Below are positions 8,580 through 17,738 of a stretch of DNA of 64,000 bases, one piece after another. A program made the position numbers and the translations under genes. Source of the DNA: Spirosoma sp. KUDC1026 (GTDB taxonomy: Bacteria; Bacteroidota; Bacteroidia; Cytophagales; Spirosomataceae); contig NZ_CP056032.1 in the NCBI RefSeq assembly GCF_013375035.1, positions 3,142,001-3,206,000 on the forward strand, given 5' to 3'. Below the pieces are notes generated by a model, which saw only the letters and a program-made list of their open reading frames with translations, was not told the DNA's origin and ran no database searches. Within the stretch, counting starts at the first letter, position 1. Each line of letters starts with the position of its first letter.

Positions 8580-9620
8580 CTACTGATACTGAATATACAG
8601 CGGTTTTGGCGTCAGCGCCATCACCTCGGCAGGCGTCATGATGCGTGATCCCGGTTTGCGGAAATCGTTCTCGTAAAACAGTTTGAAGCCGGTGTACTGC
8701 ACGGGCTCCTTCTGGATATACGCCTTGTAGGAATCTTTCTTCAGAACTGGTGGTCCCCAGCCATCCATATCCATCACGATCTGGACGTTCGGATCTAGTT
8801 TGATGTTCTTATAGTTCTTGATCATGCCCTGCGTAAAGCGGTGCACCACCAGGATTTTGGGGGGCAGGTTGTTTTCCTTCACGATCTGGCTCAGGAACTT
8901 CACCGCCTGGTTCACATCGGCGGCATCGTAGCTGCCGATTTTCGTGCCGGGTTTCGCGCCCGTCACCATCGAGAACTCAGGATCGATGCCCAGATGAACG
9001 AAAGGCAGCTTGAGGTATTTCTTCATGTATTCCATTTCGGGGCCTAGTGGCGCATGTCCCCGTTGAATATCCAGGAAAACGATGGCTTTGTGTTCATCCC
9101 CCCATTTAATGATTTTTTTGATGGTTTTATCCGACATCCGTAGCCGGTAACCACCGTCTTTGCCAGGAGCGCCTTGAGCCGACGTAGCAACCAGGTGAAG
9201 CGCCGGAAGGATTGGCAACTTGGCCGAATCTGCTTTTTCCCAGTTTTTGATTTCCTGATCCAGCCGACGTAGCATATCCTCTTTCGGATATTTTCCTAAG
9301 ACACCCATCTTTTTGGAATGTGGGTTTCCGTAATAGGCAAGAATTCGGTGTTTTGGTAATAAGGCACCCTCCGGAGCAAATGTCAGCGAATCCAGAGTTG
9401 GGTCGCCGGTACGACCGGTCGAGCTTGATTTCGTTTCGCTGGAATCAGGGGCAGGAGTGGCTTCCGAGGCCGGTGTGGCAGGAGTCGTTGACGATTTAGT
9501 GGCCGCCGATGCAGACAAACCGCCGGTAGCAGGGCTGTCTTTTTGGTCGGATTGAGAGGAAGTACAGCCAGCCAACTGACTTAAGGCCAGAAAAGAAAGG
9601 GCGGCCAGGGATAAACGCAT
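8580..9620 (-). CDS. Lipoprotein of unknown function, possible TIM-barrel fold
   Basis: 346 residues. A lipoprotein signal ends in LSQLAGC, so Cys19 should be acylated. A low-complexity Ser/Thr/Ala/Pro linker spans residues 20-75. The folded part begins near HRILAYYGNP and contains repeated beta-alpha-like segments (KAIVFLDIQ, FVHLGIDPEF, ILVVHRFT, VQIVMDMDGW). This pattern suggests a TIM-barrel glycoside-hydrolase-like fold, but I recognise no named family and cannot place catalytic residues. It is probably anchored in an outer or inner membrane with the linker as tether. It appears monocistronic, with a hairpin at 8519-8566 downstream. Confidence 0.8.
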   Translation of the reverse strand: MRLSLAALSFLALSQLAGCTSSQSDQKDSPATGGLSASAATKSSTTPATPASEATPAPDSSETKSSSTGRTGDPTLDSLTFAPEGALLPKHRILAYYGNPHSKKMGVLGKYPKEDMLRRLDQEIKNWEKADSAKLPILPALHLVATSAQGAPGKDGGYRLRMSDKTIKKIIKWGDEHKAIVFLDIQRGHAPLGPEMEYMKKYLKLPFVHLGIDPEFSMVTGAKPGTKIGSYDAADVNQAVKFLSQIVKENNLPPKILVVHRFTQGMIKNYKNIKLDPNVQIVMDMDGWGPPVLKKDSYKAYIQKEPVQYTGFKLFYENDFRKPGSRIMTPAEVMALTPKPLYIQYQ

Positions 9621-9719
9621 ATAAACTGATATTAGGGATGATGCACAAAAAAAGGGTTGAACGTCGTCGGTAACGAGCGTTAACCCTACGGTGCAAGTAT
9701 AGAACGCTGGGCTTGCTTT

Positions 9720-10340
9720 TCAAAGCCCTAATTCGCCAAGTCCCTGCCGTATGATCGAAAAATCATCATCGGTCGCGTCAACGATCGTCGAAGCCACGTT
9801 CCCGCCGTAGCCGCCGTCGATAATAATGTCGACCTGGTGCTGGAACTTCTCGAAAATCAGCTCGGGATCGGTCGAGTACTCGATGACTTCGTCCTCGTCG
9901 CGGATGGAAGTGGTAATGATGGGGTTACCCAGCTCCTTCACGATCTGCCGGGGAATGTTATGGTCCGGTACGCGGATACCCACCGTCCGTTTGTTTGTGT
10001 TCAGGAGTTTGGGGACGGCGTTGGTCGCTTCCAGAATAAACGTGAACGGACCCGGCAACACCCGCTTCATCAGCTTGAACGCCTGATTACTCACCCGGGC
10101 ATAGTCGGCAATGTGGCTCAGGTCATAACAGATAAACGAGAAATCGTTCTTTGTCGGTTTGATGCCTTTGATGCGGGCCACTCGTTCGACCGCGCGGGCA
10201 TTGTGAATGTCGCAGCCCATCCCATAAATCGTATCGGTTGGGTAAATGATAACCGCTCCGTCGCGGAGGGCCTTTACGATATGGTCAACCCGGCGGGGAT
10301 CGGGGTTTTCGGGATACAGTTTTAAAAACTCAGCGGGCAT
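9720..10340 (-). CDS. YrdC/Sua5/YciO-family protein (threonylcarbamoyl-AMP synthase-like)
   Basis: The family includes enzymes that make threonylcarbamoyl-AMP from Thr, bicarbonate and ATP for tRNA t6A37. The sequence has the canonical opening ([17 protein letters not shown]), [11 protein letters not shown] and [11 protein letters not shown]. The form with [15 protein letters not shown] at the N-terminus is closest to the YciO subgroup, whose exact role is less certain. I chose the ATG at 10340, which matches the usual family start; a GTG at 10391 would add 17 residues. The C-terminus ([17 protein letters not shown]) is complete, and the SUA5 C-terminal domain is absent, as expected for short forms. 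Confidence 0.88.
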   Translation of the reverse strand: MPAEFLKLYPENPDPRRVDHIVKALRDGAVIIYPTDTIYGMGCDIHNARAVERVARIKGIKPTKNDFSFICYDLSHIADYARVSNQAFKLMKRVLPGPFTFILEATNAVPKLLNTNKRTVGIRVPDHNIPRQIVKELGNPIITTSIRDEDEVIEYSTDPELIFEKFQHQVDIIIDGGYGGNVASTIVDATDDDFSIIRQGLGELGL

Positions 10341-10450
10341 AGTACCAGGCAATTTCGGACGTCTGTTTGCTAACAGAACGGAATCAGTCACCAGGAAAAC
10401 GCCGAAAAAGGGGAATCTGTTTAAATCAGCGGCCTTTGGAGCGCCAGCGT

Positions 10451-11428
10451 TTACCCTTTCTGCTGCAGTTGGCGGTACTGACGGTACAGCCGATTAACGG
10501 GAATATTCAGCCAGCTGAGCCGAAGAACCAGGCGCGTGAGCAGGTCCGGCTGTTCCAGTTTTCGGAGCAACTGCCCGAACTGCTGGGCGAGATCGAACTG
10601 TTCGGCGTAGAATGCCTTGCGCGTGAACCGCCGAATACGATTCGCCAGAGCATGGCGTTCCAAGGGCGTAATGCATTGGGGCAGTGCTTTCTGGCATACT
10701 ACCAGGGACGACCGGAGTAATTGATTGCTGGGCAGCACGACCTGCGCCGATAGTGAATTGCCAACCCGTCGTTTGAGCGTCAGAATTTCGTCCTGGTAGG
10801 CGTAATGGTATTGACGCGAGGAACGAACCCAGAAATCAAAATCTTCGAAGGCGAGTGTTTCGTCGTAGCCCCCCAGTTCGTTCAGGACGTCCCGGCGCAT
10901 CATCATAGTGGGTGTGCAGATAAAATAGGACTCCAGCACCTGCTGAAACACGTTTCCCGATGGCACCTGAACCGCCGACCGACCCGTCTGATCGGTCGGG
11001 TAGTGTTGATTCAGTTGATTGCCCTGCTCGTCGATATACGTTGCGTTGGAAAAGACAACGGCATAAGGGCCAGCCAATTCTTCAAATAGCGCCACCTGCC
11101 GACTGATGCGGTGGGGCAAGAGCAGATCGTCGGCAGCCAGGTCGATCACGTATCGCCCACTGGCCAGCGTAAGCCCCTGGTTGAACGCCCGGTTAAGCCC
11201 CAGATTGGTATCGTTCTGAATAAAACGAGTGGCCGGATATTGCTTCTGAAAGGCGTTGATCTGTTCGGCAGACGTATCCTGACTGGCGTTGTCGATCACG
11301 ATTAACTCGACGTTCGGATAGTCCTGAGCGGCTACCGACTGAAGCGTTGCCGTAATAAAACGGGCCTGGTTAAAGCAGGTACAGATAACAGTTACCCAGG
11401 GCTGAATCTGATCCAGATAAACGCTCAT
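10451..11428 (-). CDS. Family 2 glycosyltransferase
   Basis: Transfers sugar from a nucleotide donor, probably onto a polysaccharide or glycolipid at the cytoplasmic face. It has the GT-A start ([15 protein letters not shown]), [17 protein letters not shown], a DLAADD segment in the DxD region, and the acceptor-side ED motif ([15 protein letters not shown]). The start at 11428 (ATG) gives 325 residues beginning just before the first beta strand. A frame-open extension to 11608 has no family resemblance and was rejected. No glycan cluster surrounds it, so its polymer is unknown. An AT-rich 290-base leader precedes it, with a possible minus-strand -7 box (TATTTTTG) at 11613-11606. Confidence 0.87.
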   Translation of the reverse strand: MSVYLDQIQPWVTVICTCFNQARFITATLQSVAAQDYPNVELIVIDNASQDTSAEQINAFQKQYPATRFIQNDTNLGLNRAFNQGLTLASGRYVIDLAADDLLLPHRISRQVALFEELAGPYAVVFSNATYIDEQGNQLNQHYPTDQTGRSAVQVPSGNVFQQVLESYFICTPTMMMRRDVLNELGGYDETLAFEDFDFWVRSSRQYHYAYQDEILTLKRRVGNSLSAQVVLPSNQLLRSSLVVCQKALPQCITPLERHALANRIRRFTRKAFYAEQFDLAQQFGQLLRKLEQPDLLTRLVLRLSWLNIPVNRLYRQYRQLQQKG

Positions 11429-11718
11429 GGGTAAGGAGACAGATGGCCCGGTAATCGAACGCATACAAAAAGCAAAATTCTGATGAGGTGGCCGTGCTAT
11501 CAGATTACTTGCCAACCTCCGATTCGTTTCAACAAACTTACCGGGTGGTAGCCAGTGTACTCTCGTTTTTTTGATTAAACGGAGAAAAAGGTAACATATA
11601 GCGGGCAAAAATAGAGATTGGCATGGTTTTTCGCCGTAAACAGGTAGATTCTTACCGTAGTACTGTCAGTAGTCGGAAGGAGTCTTACATTTATGGGTTA
11701 GGGTTTGCAAACGTCACT

Positions 11719-12672
11719 TCACTCGTCTGAGGTGACGTTTGTTGTTTTCTCAGCAACACTGGGGTTCTTGTCTCCCTCCAGGTCATAGAGGGCTACGTTG
11801 ATCTCAAACCCGACGATCAGCAGCAGCGATACCAGGTTGATCCAGATCATCAGAGCGATCAGCGTACCGATGGAGCCATAGACCTTGTTATAGGAACCAA
11901 AATTAGATACGTAGTAGGAAAAACCGAGCGTCGTCAACACGATCAGGAGGGAGGCCGTTACGCTGCCGGGGGTTACAAAAGCCCATTTCATGTTCACGTC
12001 GGGGCCGTAGCGATAAATAACCGACAGGGCTCCCACAAAAACGGCAAAGACGATTAGATACCGGCCAATGGCCAGCAGGTTGACGAATACGACGTTGTTG
12101 AGAATCCCGAACTTTAGCAGGTAGTCACTCACAACGCCCCCCACAATCAGGACAACGACGGCCAGAATCAGGGCAAACGCGAGCGTGAAGGTCAAACCAA
12201 CAGCAATGGCCCGAACTTTGAAGAAGCTACGATCTTCATGGGTGTGGTGCGAGGAGTTGAAGGCGTTCATCAGCGCCACCAGTCCGCTGGTAGCTGAATA
12301 GAGCGCGAACAGAAAACCGAACGAAAGCACCCCGCCCTGCGGCCGACTGATGATATCCTGAATGGTTGTTGCGACGGTACTGTAGGTATTTCCTGGCAAC
12401 ACCTGCTGGAAAAAATCCATGATCTGCGCCCGCAGGTTATCAATCGGTACGTAGGGAATCAGGGTAAAGAAGAAAATGACGGTCGGGAAAACGGCCAGAA
12501 TCAGGCTGTAGGCAACGGATGCTGCCCGCTCGCTGGTATCGTCTTCGGCGATCTTAGTAATCACTTTGTTCAGGAACTCGTACCAGGACAGGCGGGAATC
12601 GATGGGTTGGTGTTCCTGCAGCCAGGTACGCGTTCCCTGCATCGCGTCAAAGCTCATTAACTTTTCAAACAT
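11719..12672 (-). CDS. YihY/BrkB-family inner-membrane protein
   Basis: 317 residues with about six hydrophobic segments (for example SVAYSLILAVFPTVIFFFT and FVNLLAIGRYLIVFAVFV), the arrangement of the YihY/virulence-factor-BrkB family. The conserved N-terminal feature ERAASVAYSLILAVFPT and the central GVVSDYLL and GSVTASLLIVL regions are present. Molecular function of the family is unsettled; older annotation as RNase BN is wrong. It is the third gene of an mltG / thioesterase / yihY minus-strand series and is preceded by the long inverted repeat at 12703-12788. Confidence 0.87.
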   Translation of the reverse strand: MFEKLMSFDAMQGTRTWLQEHQPIDSRLSWYEFLNKVITKIAEDDTSERAASVAYSLILAVFPTVIFFFTLIPYVPIDNLRAQIMDFFQQVLPGNTYSTVATTIQDIISRPQGGVLSFGFLFALYSATSGLVALMNAFNSSHHTHEDRSFFKVRAIAVGLTFTLAFALILAVVVLIVGGVVSDYLLKFGILNNVVFVNLLAIGRYLIVFAVFVGALSVIYRYGPDVNMKWAFVTPGSVTASLLIVLTTLGFSYYVSNFGSYNKVYGSIGTLIALMIWINLVSLLLIVGFEINVALYDLEGDKNPSVAEKTTNVTSDE

Positions 12673-12702
12673 AGGCTTCGGTAATCAGTGAATACAGGAA
12701 TG

Positions 12703-12788
12703 GGAACAGGGAGGACAGGAACAAGGAGAAAGGAAGAGGGCCGACGATAGACGCGACTAATTTCTCTTGTTTCTGTCCTCCCTGTTCC
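12703..12788 (-). repeat. Long purine/pyrimidine inverted repeat before the yihY-like gene
   Basis: Arms 12703-12730 and 12762-12788 are complementary over about 26 bases with one mismatch and one single-base gap. Along the minus-strand transcript the first arm is purine-rich (core GGGAGGACAG) and the second pyrimidine-rich. It lies between the thioesterase stop (12837) and the YihY start (12672). No T-run follows the stem, so a terminator role is unlikely. Confidence 0.85.
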
Positions 12789-12836
12789 TTGTTCCTAAAT
12801 ACCTTCCTTCTACAGATTCCTTCCTTTTTTAACCTC

Positions 12837-13247
12837 CTATTCAAAGAAAGGTTTGATGGCGCTGATGAGTTCGGGGGGTGCAGAACAGGGGCGCCCGGTG
12901 GCTGACCGGACAAAGACCAGTGTTGTCTGACCGTTGTTCAGGATGTGACCGTGCTGGTCGATAATTTCGTAATTGAAGCTGATCCGCGTCTTGGGCAACT
13001 GGGGAATCGACACGCGAATGGTGAGCAGATCGTCGTAGCGGGCGGGCCGGATAAACCGCGACTGCAGGTCGTAAACGGGCATGCCAATGCCGCTCGTTTC
13101 CAGATCTTTGTAGTTCACCCCCAATTGTCGCAGGGCTTCGACCCGGCCAATTTCGTAGAAACGGGCATAGTTACCGTAGTAAACTATGCCCATCTGGTCC
13201 GTATCGTAATAACGTACGCGGATGTTGGGAACGTCGTAGGTGTACAT
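12837..13247 (-). CDS. Acyl-CoA thioesterase, YbgC/4HBT hotdog family
   Basis: Hydrolyses acyl-CoA thioesters in the cytoplasm. The signature RYYDTDQMGIVYYGNYARF is present and Asp17 of the DTD motif matches the catalytic aspartate of YbgC. The ATG at 13247 gives 136 residues, normal for the family. An upstream in-frame extension would read through the purine/pyrimidine repeat as a nonsense Phe/Pro/Leu tract and was rejected. The gene lies between two long inverted repeats (13256-13359 in front, 12703-12788 behind), and is apparently co-transcribed with mltG and the yihY-like gene. Confidence 0.92.
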   Translation of the reverse strand: MYTYDVPNIRVRYYDTDQMGIVYYGNYARFYEIGRVEALRQLGVNYKDLETSGIGMPVYDLQSRFIRPARYDDLLTIRVSIPQLPKTRISFNYEIIDQHGHILNNGQTTLVFVRSATGRPCSAPPELISAIKPFFE

Positions 13248-13255
13248 GGGGAGAG

Positions 13256-13359
13256 GGAGGAAGGGGAGGAAAGGGACGAGTGGGGGGAAGGGGAAAGAAA
13301 CAGGAGAATCGTATCTGGTCATGTCTATTTCCCTCTCGTCCCTTTCCTCCCTTTCCTCC
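13256..13359 (-). repeat. Long purine/pyrimidine inverted repeat between mltG and the thioesterase gene
   Basis: Arms 13256-13280 and 13335-13359 match as inverted complements at 24 of 25 positions (core GGAGGAAAGGGACGAG). On the minus strand the purine-rich arm starts 2 bases after the mltG stop and the pyrimidine-rich arm ends 8 bases before the thioesterase ATG. The 54-base spacer also carries A/G-rich runs (GGGGAAAG). Confidence 0.88.
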
Positions 13360-13361
13360 TT

Positions 13362-14399
13362 CTATTTCATAATCTTCATCCGGGTAAGAGCCTGCTGATA
13401 CAGGCGGGCGTTGGCCAGGTGTTCGGACAGCGTTTTTGAGAACGTGTGATAGCCGTTGAACTTGGCATCGACCACAAAATACAGGTAGTCGTGTTTTTCG
13501 GCGTTCAGGACAGCATCGATGGTCGCCGGGGCGGGGAGGTTGATTGGTCCCGGTGGCAGGCCTGTATAGCGGTAGGTATTGTACGGCGAATCGACGGTGA
13601 GCTGTTTGTTGAGCAGTCGGCGGATGGTGAAATCACGTAAGGCAAAGATGACGGTTGGGTCGGCTTCGAGTTTGATGCCTCGTTTCAGACGGTTAAGATA
13701 CACGCCCGCTACCCGCGGCTGTTCGTCGCGTTTGTTGGTTTCGGCGGCCACAATGGACGCCAGTACCTGCACCTGCGTCTGGGTCATACCCAGTTCTTTC
13801 GCTTTGGCCTGCCGCTCGGGCGTCCAGAACTTCTTGTATTCAGACCCCATCCGGTCCAGCAGAGCTTCGGGTTTAACCGTCCAGAAGATTTCGTAGGTGT
13901 TGGGCAGGAACATGCAGACAATCGTCGTCGTGTCGAAGCCGTATTTTTCGCAGGTAGCCGGATCGTTCAGTAGCTTACCCAGGGCATCGGGGCCAAATTC
14001 AAACTTGCTGCCCAGACGATAGATCAGGTCGCTTTTCTGGCGCATGCTGTTGAACGTAACGGGCATGGCATCCTGGCTGCCGCTCCGGAGTTTGTTCAGC
14101 GCAGCCCGGTTACTCATACGGGGCGTAATCTCATACCGGCCTTCTTTAACCCGCTCCTGGTACTTCATCAGCTTGGCCAGGAAACGAAACGACGTTTCGT
14201 CGTTGATCACTTTGTGCGTTTTCAGGGTGTCCATTACCGAATCGAACGTGGACCCCTTGGGAATGAGGAGAGCAAAGGTCTTATCGCCGTCCTGCACCTG
14301 CAGGTTAGGGCTTCGGAAGACCTGCCAGAAATAAAAAGAGAAAGTTGTCAGCAGAATGGATACTGTGAGAAACAGACCAATCTTAACATTATTCGACAT
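13362..14399 (-). CDS. mltG: Endolytic murein transglycosylase MltG
   Basis: Cleaves nascent peptidoglycan glycan strands, setting their length, in the periplasm while anchored in the inner membrane. The start at 14399 (ATG) puts one transmembrane helix at once (VKIGLFLTVSILLTTFSFYF). A LysM-like segment follows (FALLIPKGSTFDSVMDTLKT), then the YceG/MltG catalytic core with VLASIVAAET (catalytic Glu), AGVYLNRLKRGIKLEADPT and YNTYRYTGLPPGPINLP. 345 residues is normal. A longer frame from 14501 would place 34 polar residues before the membrane helix and is less likely. It leads the mltG / thioesterase / yihY series. Confidence 0.95.
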   Translation of the reverse strand: MSNNVKIGLFLTVSILLTTFSFYFWQVFRSPNLQVQDGDKTFALLIPKGSTFDSVMDTLKTHKVINDETSFRFLAKLMKYQERVKEGRYEITPRMSNRAALNKLRSGSQDAMPVTFNSMRQKSDLIYRLGSKFEFGPDALGKLLNDPATCEKYGFDTTTIVCMFLPNTYEIFWTVKPEALLDRMGSEYKKFWTPERQAKAKELGMTQTQVQVLASIVAAETNKRDEQPRVAGVYLNRLKRGIKLEADPTVIFALRDFTIRRLLNKQLTVDSPYNTYRYTGLPPGPINLPAPATIDAVLNAEKHDYLYFVVDAKFNGYHTFSKTLSEHLANARLYQQALTRMKIMK

Positions 14400-14603
14400 A
14401 AAGACTACTGGAATTTCAAGCGCGAATTTAGAAGAAAAGACCCGCAAATGAGCTACCTCCTTCGATAAGTCTTGTTTTAACCGCGTGCCCATCATCCGCA
14501 TGACGATTACGCCAAGTCGGGGCTAAAATCGGTGGGGAGCGTTGATTAAACGGCAATTCCGGAAAAAAGACCGTACTTTTGGGCGAACCAAATCCCCGCT
14601 GCT

Positions 14604-15848
14604 TTGGTAGGTCGTCCTCTTTCTATCCGCCGGGTTTCCGACGGTCCGTCGCTTTACACACTTTCCTTCTGGCTATTGAGCGCCAGTAACTTTCTGTTCT
14701 CCGCCAGCTTCCAGATGATGATTCCGGAACTGCCCGATTACCTGACGCGGCTGGGGGGGCGCGAGTATGTTGGGCTGATCATTGCCCTGTTTACGCTCAC
14801 GGCGGGCGTATCACGTCCGTTCTCCGGCAAAATCACCGATACCGTTGGCCGAGTGCCGGTCATGGCGTTTGGGTCAATCATTTGCTTTCTGTGTGGTTTC
14901 CTGTACCCGTACCTGGTTACGGTATGGGGCTTTCTGACGCTCCGGCTCATTCACGGTTTCTCGACGGGGACCAAACCAACAGCCACGGCTGCCTACGTGG
15001 CCGACGTTGTTCCTCCTACCCGTCGGGGTGAAGCTATGGGTATGCTGGGACTTTTTACGGCTATGGGTATGTCGCTGGGACCCGCCATTGGAAGCTGGCT
15101 GGCCGAAGCGTATTCCATGGATGTCATGTTCTGGACTTCCTCGGCCTTTGCGCTGCTGTCGATCGGGATTCTGCTACGTATGCCCGAAACACTGGTTAAT
15201 CCACAGCCGTTTCGATTTAGTCTTCTGAAGCTGAAAAAGGAGGAGATTTTTGAGAAGCAGGCCCTCAATCCGTTCATTGTGCTGTTGCTGCAATCCGTAT
15301 CAACGGGGGCCATCCTGACGGTTGTTTCTACCCTGAGCACATCGCTGGGGATTACCAATAAAGGATTGTTTTTTACGGTCTATACGATTGCTTCGCTGGT
15401 TGTACGACTGGTATTCAGCCGGGCTTCGGATAAATACGGTCGGGTGCCCATTCTGTTTGTCGCTACGTTGCTGCTGGCCGTGTCGATGGGCCTGCTGATG
15501 GTGACCAACTCCGTACTGTGGTTCTGGATAGCCGCTATCTGTTACGGGCTGTCGGGGGGGATGAACTCCCCGACGGTACAGGCCTGGACTGCCGATCTAA
15601 GCAACGAGCACACGCGGGGCCGTGCTATGGCGACGATGTACATTGCCCTCGAAGCCGGTATCGGACTCGGCGCCGTTGGGTCGGGCTGGATGCTGAATCA
15701 TCTGTCGGGCTCAGCCGGGATCAGTGGCGCTTTTGCCCTGTCGGGTCTGCTGGCGCTGGTAGCGGTAGCCTACCTGGGCTGGCTGTGGTCTAAACACGAA
15801 CGGGTAAAAACGCCCGTTACCGATGCTGTCATTCAGGAGCAGGAGTAA
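14604..15848 (+). CDS. Major facilitator superfamily transporter
   Basis: 414 residues with 12 predicted membrane segments. MFS marks are the loop 2-3 motif (GKITDTVGRVPVMAFG) and its second-half copy (RASDKYGRVPILFV), plus RLIHGFSTGTKPTATAAYVAD in TM4-5. This loop signature is common in drug-efflux type members (MFS_1), but substrate cannot be read from sequence. The start codon is TTG at 14604; the first helix begins about 15 residues later. A -7-like box (TACTTTTG at 14574-14581) lies 22 bases upstream, so the leader is short. A strong hairpin terminator follows. Confidence 0.9.
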   Translation: MVGRPLSIRRVSDGPSLYTLSFWLLSASNFLFSASFQMMIPELPDYLTRLGGREYVGLIIALFTLTAGVSRPFSGKITDTVGRVPVMAFGSIICFLCGFLYPYLVTVWGFLTLRLIHGFSTGTKPTATAAYVADVVPPTRRGEAMGMLGLFTAMGMSLGPAIGSWLAEAYSMDVMFWTSSAFALLSIGILLRMPETLVNPQPFRFSLLKLKKEEIFEKQALNPFIVLLLQSVSTGAILTVVSTLSTSLGITNKGLFFTVYTIASLVVRLVFSRASDKYGRVPILFVATLLLAVSMGLLMVTNSVLWFWIAAICYGLSGGMNSPTVQAWTADLSNEHTRGRAMATMYIALEAGIGLGAVGSGWMLNHLSGSAGISGAFALSGLLALVAVAYLGWLWSKHERVKTPVTDAVIQEQE

Positions 15849-15873
15849 GATCTTGTTAGATGAACGCGGCAGA

Positions 15874-15919
15874 AAACGGTCCCGGAATAACAGCATAGAG
15901 CGCTCTTCCGGGACCGTTT
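15874..15919 (+). terminator. 14-bp stem terminator after the MFS gene
   Basis: Arms 15874-15887 (AAACGGTCCCGGAA) and 15906-15919 are perfect complements, with an 18-base loop containing GAGCGCTC. The A-run and T-run at its edges allow action in both directions. Confidence 0.85.
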
Positions 15920-16032
15920 GCCTTAGCACAGGTTGGGGTTGTCAGGTCGATCCAGTAGTGAAAAGAGATGACAGCCAGTTTATGGAAATAGCTTTACTGC
16001 TGACTCTTTGTGTGGGACTTTCCTTCACACCA

Positions 16033-16446
16033 ATGAAATTTTTACTAGCGCTTGCGTTTATCGGGGCCACAGTAACAGCACTTTCTGCTACGCAGGCCAG
16101 GGGGCAGTCCGGAAGGCCGATGCCGTCTGATACAACGGTTTATATGATTGTTCAGGAGCCCCCTGCATTTGTGGGTGGTAAGGAGGCCCTGTTCCAGTTT
16201 ATTCAGGCAAACAGTAAATACCCGGTTAATTCCAAGAAAGGACCGCTGGTACAACTCAGGCTTTTAATAGAAAAAGACGGCTCTGTATCAGAGGTCAAAA
16301 CGATTTATACGGACGTCAGTGAGGAACTGACGCAGGAAGCCAATCGAATTGGCAGAACCATGCCCAGATGGATACCGGGTTCTCAGGACGGACGACTATT
16401 GAGGGCCTACGCCGTAGTTCCCATCCGATTTACTAACGGTAAGTAA
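16033..16446 (+). CDS. Secreted TonB C-terminal-domain-like protein
   Basis: 137 residues. A signal peptide (MKFLLALAFIGATVTALSA) is followed by a domain typical of TonB C-termini in Bacteroidota: PAFVGGKEALFQFIQANSKYP, VQLRLLIEKDGSVSEVKTI, then a helix and VVPIRFTN. True energy-transducing TonB has an N-terminal membrane anchor and proline linker; neither is present here, so this is more likely a stand-alone periplasmic TonB_C protein of unknown role. I chose ATG 16033 because it starts the signal peptide; the open frame extends to 15823 through a terminator hairpin, which is implausible. Confidence 0.82.
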   Translation: MKFLLALAFIGATVTALSATQARGQSGRPMPSDTTVYMIVQEPPAFVGGKEALFQFIQANSKYPVNSKKGPLVQLRLLIEKDGSVSEVKTIYTDVSEELTQEANRIGRTMPRWIPGSQDGRLLRAYAVVPIRFTNGK

Positions 16447-16490
16447 AAACTAAAAGAGTCAGGCCGGGTGCCATTATCATAACCGGATTT

Positions 16491-17738
16491 TCAGTGTTGC
16501 ACAACATGATAGGCACCTGATACGATGGTATTCCGTTCATCGACAGCCGTTAAAAACCAAATCGTTGTGTTGGTGGGTAGAGCAGGGGCGGTAATTGACG
16601 AACCCTCAACTTTAGCGGGCAGCGTTATCCACCTTCTTGATTCGTACGGCAACGTGTTGTCTGTTGTGTACGATAGGGCAGCACCATACACCCGCGTTTT
16701 GGCCAGTACTCTGGCGCTGACCAGACCAGAGCCAACATGCTCGGCGGTTAACGTAGCCAATGGAGGGGCGCCGAACAGGATCTGATTGAAAAATACCTCA
16801 ATTTCGGGCGCATTCGCGCCATCGCTCTGCGAATGTTTGAAGTAAGGACGCAGGCTATACTGAGAGTTCTGCGCCACCAGACTGCTGGATTTGCTGAGGC
16901 TGACGGGCGCAAAGTACTGGTCAGTGGCGCCGGCCAGCCAGAGCACGGGCGTGCGGACCTGCGGCAGGTAGTTGGACGGGTCGTATTTGGTGAGCCATTG
17001 AGTGCGCTGCTGGGCTGTCAGAGACAGGAAATCTTGATCGAACACGCTACCGGGTTCATTCAGGAAACCGCAGCCATAACTGATACTGACTGCACTCAGA
17101 CGAGGGTCCAGCCCGGCAACTATCGTTGTCAGAAATCCTCCCCAGCTCACACCTGCCATAATCGTCCGGCTGGTGTCAACGTCAGGTAAGCTTCGGATCA
17201 GCGAGTGGGCCGCCATAACGTTAGATACGGCATGGTAAACCCATTGTCTGTCCTGCGGCTGGGCAATACTGGTAAATTTCTCGCGGCTATTCTGTGATGG
17301 TCCTCCCTTAGACAGGCGTTGATAATCAGGGCCACTGCCCCCCAGGTCCATGGCAATGGCGTGGTAGCCGCGACTGGCCCACAACTGAACCCAGTCCTTA
17401 AACGCGTAGCCATCTCCGCCATGTACCAGAACGATTGCCGGCCTTTTGCCGGTTGCGCCGTTACTGGGTTTAGCGTAGTAGGCAAACACGTCCGTAGAAG
17501 CTAGGTTTCCGTAGGCGGGACCGCTATAAATAAGCTGCCGGACCGGCTCAGTTTCTGCGTTGATCCAGCGATAAAGGGGGGGCTTCGCCAGATCTCTGGG
17601 CCGCCAGGGACCCATCTGAGCCGCCAATTCTGGGGTAGGTAAAGCCGGTATATGTTGAGGTACGAAGTCGGTGCAAGCGGTGATAGTAACTGAACAGACT
17701 AGGATAAGTAGAACGCGTAGTAAACTAGTATAGATCAT
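16491..17738 (-). CDS. Lipoprotein alpha/beta hydrolase (acetyl-xylan-esterase/DLH-like)
   Basis: 415 residues from ATG 17738. The lipoprotein signal ends in VTITAC, so the protein is probably membrane-anchored. The alpha/beta-hydrolase core shows IVLVHGGDGYAFKDWV (oxyanion), AMDLGGSG, the nucleophile elbow AGVSWGG, the acid in WLAGATDQYF and the base in FKHSQSDG. A C-terminal beta-rich region (from about residue 320) resembles an accessory Ig-like or chitobiase-type module (TTDNTLPYESRRW). The substrate is unknown; peptidase-like S9 or acetyl-xylan-esterase relatives are both possible. No operon partner: it converges on the TonB_C gene with 44 bases between stops. Confidence 0.82.
   Translation of the reverse strand: MIYTSLLRVLLILVCSVTITACTDFVPQHIPALPTPELAAQMGPWRPRDLAKPPLYRWINAETEPVRQLIYSGPAYGNLASTDVFAYYAKPSNGATGKRPAIVLVHGGDGYAFKDWVQLWASRGYHAIAMDLGGSGPDYQRLSKGGPSQNSREKFTSIAQPQDRQWVYHAVSNVMAAHSLIRSLPDVDTSRTIMAGVSWGGFLTTIVAGLDPRLSAVSISYGCGFLNEPGSVFDQDFLSLTAQQRTQWLTKYDPSNYLPQVRTPVLWLAGATDQYFAPVSLSKSSSLVAQNSQYSLRPYFKHSQSDGANAPEIEVFFNQILFGAPPLATLTAEHVGSGLVSARVLAKTRVYGAALSYTTDNTLPYESRRWITLPAKVEGSSITAPALPTNTTIWFLTAVDERNTIVSGAYHVVQH

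Noticed and set aside
11429..11608. 60-codon extension of the glycosyltransferase
   Set aside because: No similarity to GT2 N-termini; the ATG at 11428 is just before the first core strand.
13248..13322. N-terminal extension of the thioesterase (Phe/Pro/Leu-rich)
   Set aside because: It translates the purine/pyrimidine inverted repeat; family members start at the ATG at 13247.
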